Assembly (NCBI GenBank): GCA_964576115.1
Contig: CAZNUA010000067.1
Coordinates: 2,885-11,830 of the forward strand
Reading direction: 5' to 3'
From: CAYSYY01 sp964576115 [NCBI: uncultured Gemmatimonadota bacterium]
GTDB lineage: Bacteria > Blakebacterota > Blakebacteria > Blakebacterales
DNA length: 8,946 bases
In this document: piece after piece, positions 5,002-8,946 of the stretch
How the letters are laid out: the number at the start of each line of letters is the position of its first letter
Numbering within the stretch: position 1 is the stretch's first letter
Made by a program: the position numbers and the translations under genes
Notes under the pieces: generated by a model
Seen by the model: only the letters and a program-made list of their open reading frames with translations
What the model was told of the DNA's origin: nothing
Databases searched by the model: none

Positions 5002-6933
5002 ATGCTATCGATCACTGGAATCGGCCAGAGACTGTCTCCCTGGATCGTGCTGATAGGCACTCTGTTCAGCGGTGCCTGTACCCGTCCCGACGATGCGTCT
5101 GCCGCTCTGCGTATTGCTCTGGAACGAATCGACGGCGAGATGAGCTATGTCGGTTACAGCTTCACCTTCGAGGAAGAGCGAGTGGCCGAGCAGATCGACC
5201 GGTACCATCCCGTCATACCCGAGCCGCTTCCCCCCGGGACCACGGTCGTCTACTGCCACACCGGCCCCTTTTTCGGACTGGTGCAGAAACGAACAGGGGA
5301 GCCGGGGCTCAGGTTCACCCTCGATGCCAACTGCAATCACGATCTGACCGACGATTCCGCTCTCGATCTGCCGCTCGTGGAGAGCTGGGCGGAAGGTACT
5401 GTCGTTCGGGTGACCCGGAGCTATGAAACACCCGAACCGCACACCGCACAGCTTCCCTATCGCATCAGCTATATGACGCGTGAAGGTCGGGACGGCCGGG
5501 ATGAGGATGCGATTACGGTCTGTGCCGACTACCGGTTCGCCGGGGCCTTCGAACTCGACGGCCGGGAATACACCGTCAGACTCGACGATGGCGATGTCCG
5601 GGGCCGTTTTGACAGGGAAACCGCGGTCAACATCAGCGTCAGTATCGGGCTGACGGAGCAGATGGAGATCCCCGGTGCAGCGAATCACTACCGGCTCTTC
5701 GAACTGGCCGAGATCGGCGGTCGGCTCTGGGAATTCAACGAGATCGCCGAGGACGGTAACTGGATCGAGATCATCGAAAGCGATCTGCCGAGCATCGGCC
5801 TGGGCCAGGCGGTTCCCGAGATGGAAATGACCGATCTGGAGGGTCAGATCTTCCGTCTGAGCGACTACCGGGGACAGGTTTTGCTGCTGGATTTCTGGCC
5901 GGCCTGGTGCGGGCCGTGCGTGGCCAAGTTTCCGGCCATCAACGAGATGGTCGAGCGGTATTCAGACCGGCCCTTCGCCGCCATCGGGATCAATATCGAT
6001 GACGAGCGGCGCCTGGAGCAGGCCAGGCAGATTATCGACGAGTACGATCTCACCTGGCGCCAGGTGGCCGAGGGGAAAGGGGAGTTCATTCCGTCGTATC
6101 AGGTGCTGGGACGGCTGCCCGAGCGGGCCATGTCCTTTCCCATCTACGTTCTCATCGACGAGGAGGGTATCGCCCGCTACGCCACCAACGACTACCAGAA
6201 CGTGGAACGCTTCCTGGCCGCGCATTTCTCCGACGACGAGCGGGAACGCGGAGTCCGTTTCGTTCCCTTGACCGAGCAGCACCACGAACGCGTTCCGCTG
6301 GACGGCGCGATCGATTTCGAGAGCGATCAGGCCCGGGCTCTGGCCGACAACCCGGACCTGACTCTGCCCGGGGGCCTGCCGGCCGGCTACCGGCTCGGCC
6401 GCCTGCCGAATGGGACCGTCCTGCTGGCCTGGCCGCATGCGGACGGGGAACATGTCCATGTGGTGCTGGATGCCGACCGCGATTTCGATCTGACTAATGA
6501 CGAAGAAACGGATGTTCCTGTTCTCACCGGAGAGGTTGCCGATGAGGATGCGGTGGCGATCACCCTGATCGTCGCTTACGCCGGCGGCGGTCGGGGATTC
6601 CGGCCGGTGCGCCTCTACGCCCGGCCGGCCGGGGGTGGTGGAGCCGGCTCCGAACCTGCCCTCTGGTACCGGGGCGACAGTACGATCTTCCGGGGCTCGT
6701 TCTTTGTCGGGAAGCGCGAATACGAAATCGCCGTACACGACCCGACCGGCGACTATCTCTTCAGCCCCGAGGACTGGGCCGACGAGACCATCCTCACCCT
6801 GAGCCGGAAGCGACGGGGCGAGTGGGTTCCCGTCTATTCCGGAATCGACGCCATCCCCATCGGAGGCGAATCCTGCCGGGTGCGCTGGATCTCCGACGAC
6901 GGCGCCCTGGTTGAACTGGAACCGATCCGGTAA
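5002..6933 (+). CDS. Lipoprotein with TlpA-like thioredoxin domain between duplicated domains
   Basis: A 643-residue envelope lipoprotein. Residues 11-26 form a hydrophobic signal ending SGAC, a slightly atypical lipobox, so Cys26 is the likely acylation site. Residues 265-405 form a TlpA/peroxiredoxin-like thioredoxin fold: GQAVPEMEMTDLEG, then LLLDFWPAWCGPCVAKFPAI with active site CGPC (303-306), and the cis-proline segment SFPIYVLID (Pro380). Such domains reduce or exchange disulfides in the periplasm. The flanking regions (about 30-262 and 420-643) match no family I recognise, but they resemble each other. Both carry an Asp/Asn-rich loop, LDANCNHDLTDD (107-118) and LDADRDFDLTND (489-500). 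Both have a later strand motif, AFELDGREYTVRLDD and SFFVGKREYEIAVHD. The gene is bracketed by 22-bp direct repeats and converges on the second ADOP. A weak promoter (TCGACG 4922, TACACT 4946, 18 bp apart) may precede it. Redox role inferred; partners unknown. Confidence 0.87.
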   Translation: MLSITGIGQRLSPWIVLIGTLFSGACTRPDDASAALRIALERIDGEMSYVGYSFTFEEERVAEQIDRYHPVIPEPLPPGTTVVYCHTGPFFGLVQKRTGEPGLRFTLDANCNHDLTDDSALDLPLVESWAEGTVVRVTRSYETPEPHTAQLPYRISYMTREGRDGRDEDAITVCADYRFAGAFELDGREYTVRLDDGDVRGRFDRETAVNISVSIGLTEQMEIPGAANHYRLFELAEIGGRLWEFNEIAEDGNWIEIIESDLPSIGLGQAVPEMEMTDLEGQIFRLSDYRGQVLLLDFWPAWCGPCVAKFPAINEMVERYSDRPFAAIGINIDDERRLEQARQIIDEYDLTWRQVAEGKGEFIPSYQVLGRLPERAMSFPIYVLIDEEGIARYATNDYQNVERFLAAHFSDDERERGVRFVPLTEQHHERVPLDGAIDFESDQARALADNPDLTLPGGLPAGYRLGRLPNGTVLLAWPHADGEHVHVVLDADRDFDLTNDEETDVPVLTGEVADEDAVAITLIVAYAGGGRGFRPVRLYARPAGGGGAGSEPALWYRGDSTIFRGSFFVGKREYEIAVHDPTGDYLFSPEDWADETILTLSRKRRGEWVPVYSGIDAIPIGGESCRVRWISDDGALVELEPIR

Positions 6934-6939
6934 GACCGG
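6927..6939. other. Short hairpin over the lipoprotein stop codon, not a clear terminator
   Basis: CCGGT-AAG-ACCGG is a perfect 5-bp stem with a 3-nt loop. It includes the TAA stop and lies in the 15-bp gap between two convergent genes. On the plus strand it is followed by GAAAAAT rather than a T run; on the minus strand the T run comes before the stem. It therefore lacks the form of an intrinsic terminator in either direction. Confidence 0.3.
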
Positions 6940-6948
6940 GAAAAATCT

Positions 6949-8946
6949 CTACTCCACCCGCAGGGCGGTGACCGGGTCGATCCGGGAGATCCGGCGGGCG
7001 GGCAGAACGGTGGCCAGCAGCGCCGCGGCCGTCAGCAGAAAGGTAACGGCCACATAGGTGACCGGATCGACGGGGGGCACATCGAAGAGCATGTTCGTCA
7101 TCAGCCGGCTCAACCAGAAGGCGGCTGTCAATCCGATGATGACCCCGGCCAGGATGAATTTCATTCCCTGCCAGATCATGAGTCGGACGACATCGGTTCC
7201 GGTGGCGCCGAGGGTGGTGCGCAGGGCCATTTCGGCGGTGCGCTGGGATACCAGATACCCCATGACGCCGTAGATACCGGCACAGGCCATGACCAGAGCG
7301 AGCAGGGCGAAGGTGATCAGGAGACCGGTATTGAGCCGGGGCGCGGAGAGCGATCCGGTCACGACGTCGGACATGGTGCGGATGTTCGCCAGCGGCAGGT
7401 CGGGATCGATATCACCCAGAAGGGCCCGGATCTCCGGGACGACCGGGATGGGATCCTCGACGGTATGGACCACGAAGGTAACCGGATTCCTCAGACCCCA
7501 GTCATAAGAGAGGTACACGGACAGTCGGGGGCCGTGGACCTGGCCCCGTTCGGTCATGTCGGATACCACCCCGATGACCGTTCCGATCCGATCTGTATTG
7601 GCCCAGAGAACGAGCCGTCGCCCGATGACATCGCGCTCCTCCCAGATCTCCTGAGCCAGGGCTTCGCTGATCACCACCCGGTTCGGATCCTCACGGATAT
7701 CGGTGTCCGAGAAGGTCCGCCCGGCCAGCATCGTCAAGCCCATGGCATCAAAGAACTCCGGTGACACGTAGCGCCATTCTGCAATAAGGGTGCTCTCATC
7801 GGGGCCCGGTTGCCGGCCTTCGGCATAGACGCCCATGTCGGTCGTCATACCGGCCAGGGGCGCACAGCTCACCGCCCCGGCTGCTGTGACAGCCGGCATG
7901 GCCTCCATGCGGGGAATGAACTCATCGAAGAAACGGACCCGCCGATCCCGGGCCCCGTAAGTTTGCGGCGGCAGGGTAACCTCGAAGAGCAGACGGTTCT
8001 CGACCGCGAATCCGGTATCGACCTCTCTGAGCTCAGCCAGACTCCGGACCATGAGCCCGGCGCCGATGAGCAGGAGGATTGAAACCGCGGTCTCGACCAC
8101 GAGCAGCAGACCACTGGTTCGATGTTGTCGCCGCCCCCCGGAAGAGCGACTCCCCTCCTTGAGGATTTCGTGTGCCTTGGCGTGAGGAACCCGCAGAGCC
8201 GGTATGAGTCCGGTCACGATCCCGACGAGGAGAGAGAGCCCGAAGGTGAAAGCACACACTCCTGCGTTCACCGTCACCAGGGCCAGACGGGGGATGTCGG
8301 TGACCTCGATCCGGGTGAGGATGCCGACCGCCCCGAACGAGAGCAGCACGCCCAGAACTCCCCCGAGCAGGGCCAGGAGGATCGACTCGGTGATCATCTG
8401 GCGGACGATCCTGGCCCGGCCGGCCCCGAGGGCGGCTGTAATGGCGATCTCGCGCCGACGTCCGCTGGCCCGGGCCAGGAGAAGGTTGGCCAGATTGGCG
8501 CAGGCGATCAGCAGCACGAATCCGACCGCACCCAGGAGGATCCAGAGAGATTGCCGGACATGGTCCTGGATCAGCCACTGCTCGAGGGGCAGAAAAGTGA
8601 CCCCGGTGATGGCGTTGCCTTCGGGGTGCTCGGCCGTGATCCGGGTCGCGTTGGCGCTCCACTCCGCAGCGGCATCCTCGAGCGTTGAGCCGGGGCGCAG
8701 CCGACCGACCGGCCAGATGATGTTGTTACCCCGGTGACCGTTCGGATCGGGCGCCAGAGGGACGTAGAGATCGAACCACTCCAGCCAGAACTCACCGGGC
8801 GGCAGTACTCCGACGACGGTGCAGGGAATGTTACTGAGAGTGATCGATTTCCCCACAATGCCGGGATCTTCCCCGAAAGCCGTCCGCCAGAGGGAATGAC
8901 TCAGCAGAACCGCGACGTAGCTCCTGCTGATGACATCCTCCTCGGG
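6949..8946 (-). CDS. Second ADOP-type permease, 5' end cut by the window edge
   Basis: An open frame reaches the right edge, so 665 codons are visible and the start, N-terminal domain, TM1 and part of the first periplasmic domain lie outside. The GTG at 8856 is internal: upstream in-frame codons read SYVAVLLSHSLWRTAFGEDPGIVGK, a standard MacB-type periplasmic segment. Counting from 8946, an FtsX module with three helices spans about 135-252, with the SGRRREIAITAALGAGRARIV loop at 161-181. A further helix at about 279-300 precedes the second periplasmic domain (about 305-535). The last FtsX module (about 540-660) carries TAEMALRTTLGATGTDV and ends RISRIDPVTALRVE. It shares architecture, but only partial sequence identity, with the ADOP at 984-3728, so the two are diverged paralogues. 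It is convergent with the lipoprotein gene. Any PadR partner would lie beyond the right edge. Confidence 0.92.
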   Translation of the reverse strand, partial: PEEDVISRSYVAVLLSHSLWRTAFGEDPGIVGKSITLSNIPCTVVGVLPPGEFWLEWFDLYVPLAPDPNGHRGNNIIWPVGRLRPGSTLEDAAAEWSANATRITAEHPEGNAITGVTFLPLEQWLIQDHVRQSLWILLGAVGFVLLIACANLANLLLARASGRRREIAITAALGAGRARIVRQMITESILLALLGGVLGVLLSFGAVGILTRIEVTDIPRLALVTVNAGVCAFTFGLSLLVGIVTGLIPALRVPHAKAHEILKEGSRSSGGRRQHRTSGLLLVVETAVSILLLIGAGLMVRSLAELREVDTGFAVENRLLFEVTLPPQTYGARDRRVRFFDEFIPRMEAMPAVTAAGAVSCAPLAGMTTDMGVYAEGRQPGPDESTLIAEWRYVSPEFFDAMGLTMLAGRTFSDTDIREDPNRVVISEALAQEIWEERDVIGRRLVLWANTDRIGTVIGVVSDMTERGQVHGPRLSVYLSYDWGLRNPVTFVVHTVEDPIPVVPEIRALLGDIDPDLPLANIRTMSDVVTGSLSAPRLNTGLLITFALLALVMACAGIYGVMGYLVSQRTAEMALRTTLGATGTDVVRLMIWQGMKFILAGVIIGLTAAFWLSRLMTNMLFDVPPVDPVTYVAVTFLLTAAALLATVLPARRISRIDPVTALRVE
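6951..6972 (+). repeat. 22-bp direct repeat, right copy (ADOP 3' coding end)
   Basis: Identical to 4898-4919. On the minus strand it encodes VTALRVE and the first base of the TAG stop of the second ADOP, so here the repeat is functional coding sequence. This makes it the likely source sequence and the left copy the relic. Confidence 0.9.

Noticed and set aside
5962-6738. Antisense open frame of 258 codons within the thioredoxin lipoprotein gene
   Set aside because: Opposite a CGPC thioredoxin domain and the duplicated C-terminal domain; no independent coding evidence.
8033-8688. Overlapping open frames on both strands inside the second ADOP
   Set aside because: The true frame carries the FtsX loop and membrane helices; the others are Arg/Pro/Gly-rich shadows.
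8854-8856. GTG at 8856 as the start of the second ADOP
   Set aside because: Upstream in-frame codons to the window edge continue a conserved MacB-type periplasmic domain, so the gene starts beyond the window.

Overview
This is a high-GC bacterial window with six protein-coding genes, two of them cut by the window edges. Nothing in it identifies the species. The pairing of a short PadR regulator with a large ATPase-less permease of the ADOP type (Acidobacterial Duplicated Orphan Permease) is typical of Acidobacteriota. It also occurs in Gemmatimonadota and other uncultured lineages rich in secreted proteins. Two ADOPs in under 9 kb, together with several exported proteins and lipoproteins, fit such a Gram-negative genome. 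I see no phage, transposase, CRISPR, rRNA or tRNA signal.

Layout: (1) 1-317, minus: the N-terminal part of a lipoprotein whose mature part starts like a beta-propeller repeat protein; it leaves the window on the left. (2) 318-571: a divergent, comparatively AT-rich control region with a 17-bp palindrome and a promoter whose -10 box overlaps an inverted repeat just upstream of padR. (3) 572-904, plus: PadR-like repressor. (4) 984-3728, plus: complete ADOP permease. (5) 3837-4874, plus: exported S41-family serine peptidase. (6) 5002-6933, plus: a lipoprotein with a TlpA-type thioredoxin domain (CGPC) between two copies of what looks like the same beta-rich domain. (7) 6949-8946, minus: a second ADOP permease, convergent with the lipoprotein gene, with its N-terminus cut by the right edge.

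How they may work together (inference): PadR probably represses itself and the adjacent ADOP, which is the usual pairing. The permease spans the inner membrane with two large periplasmic domains and has no ATPase here. The peptidase and the thioredoxin lipoprotein are envelope proteins downstream on the same strand, so the block reads as a cell-envelope set handling peptides or folding. However, the gaps of 79, 108 and 127 bp do not prove one operon.

The most notable structural signal is a perfect 22-bp direct repeat that brackets the thioredoxin lipoprotein gene. One copy is the real 3' end of the minus-strand ADOP (codons for VTALRVE plus the first base of the stop). The other lies in the gap between the peptidase and lipoprotein genes, where it still reads STVTALRVE-stop on the minus strand with no gene attached. 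It looks like the severed tail of an ADOP gene, and suggests that the lipoprotein gene entered this site or that an ADOP gene was lost from it. The second notable signal is the internal duplication in that same lipoprotein, marked by two copies of an Asp/Asn-rich, calcium-loop-like motif on either side of the thioredoxin fold.
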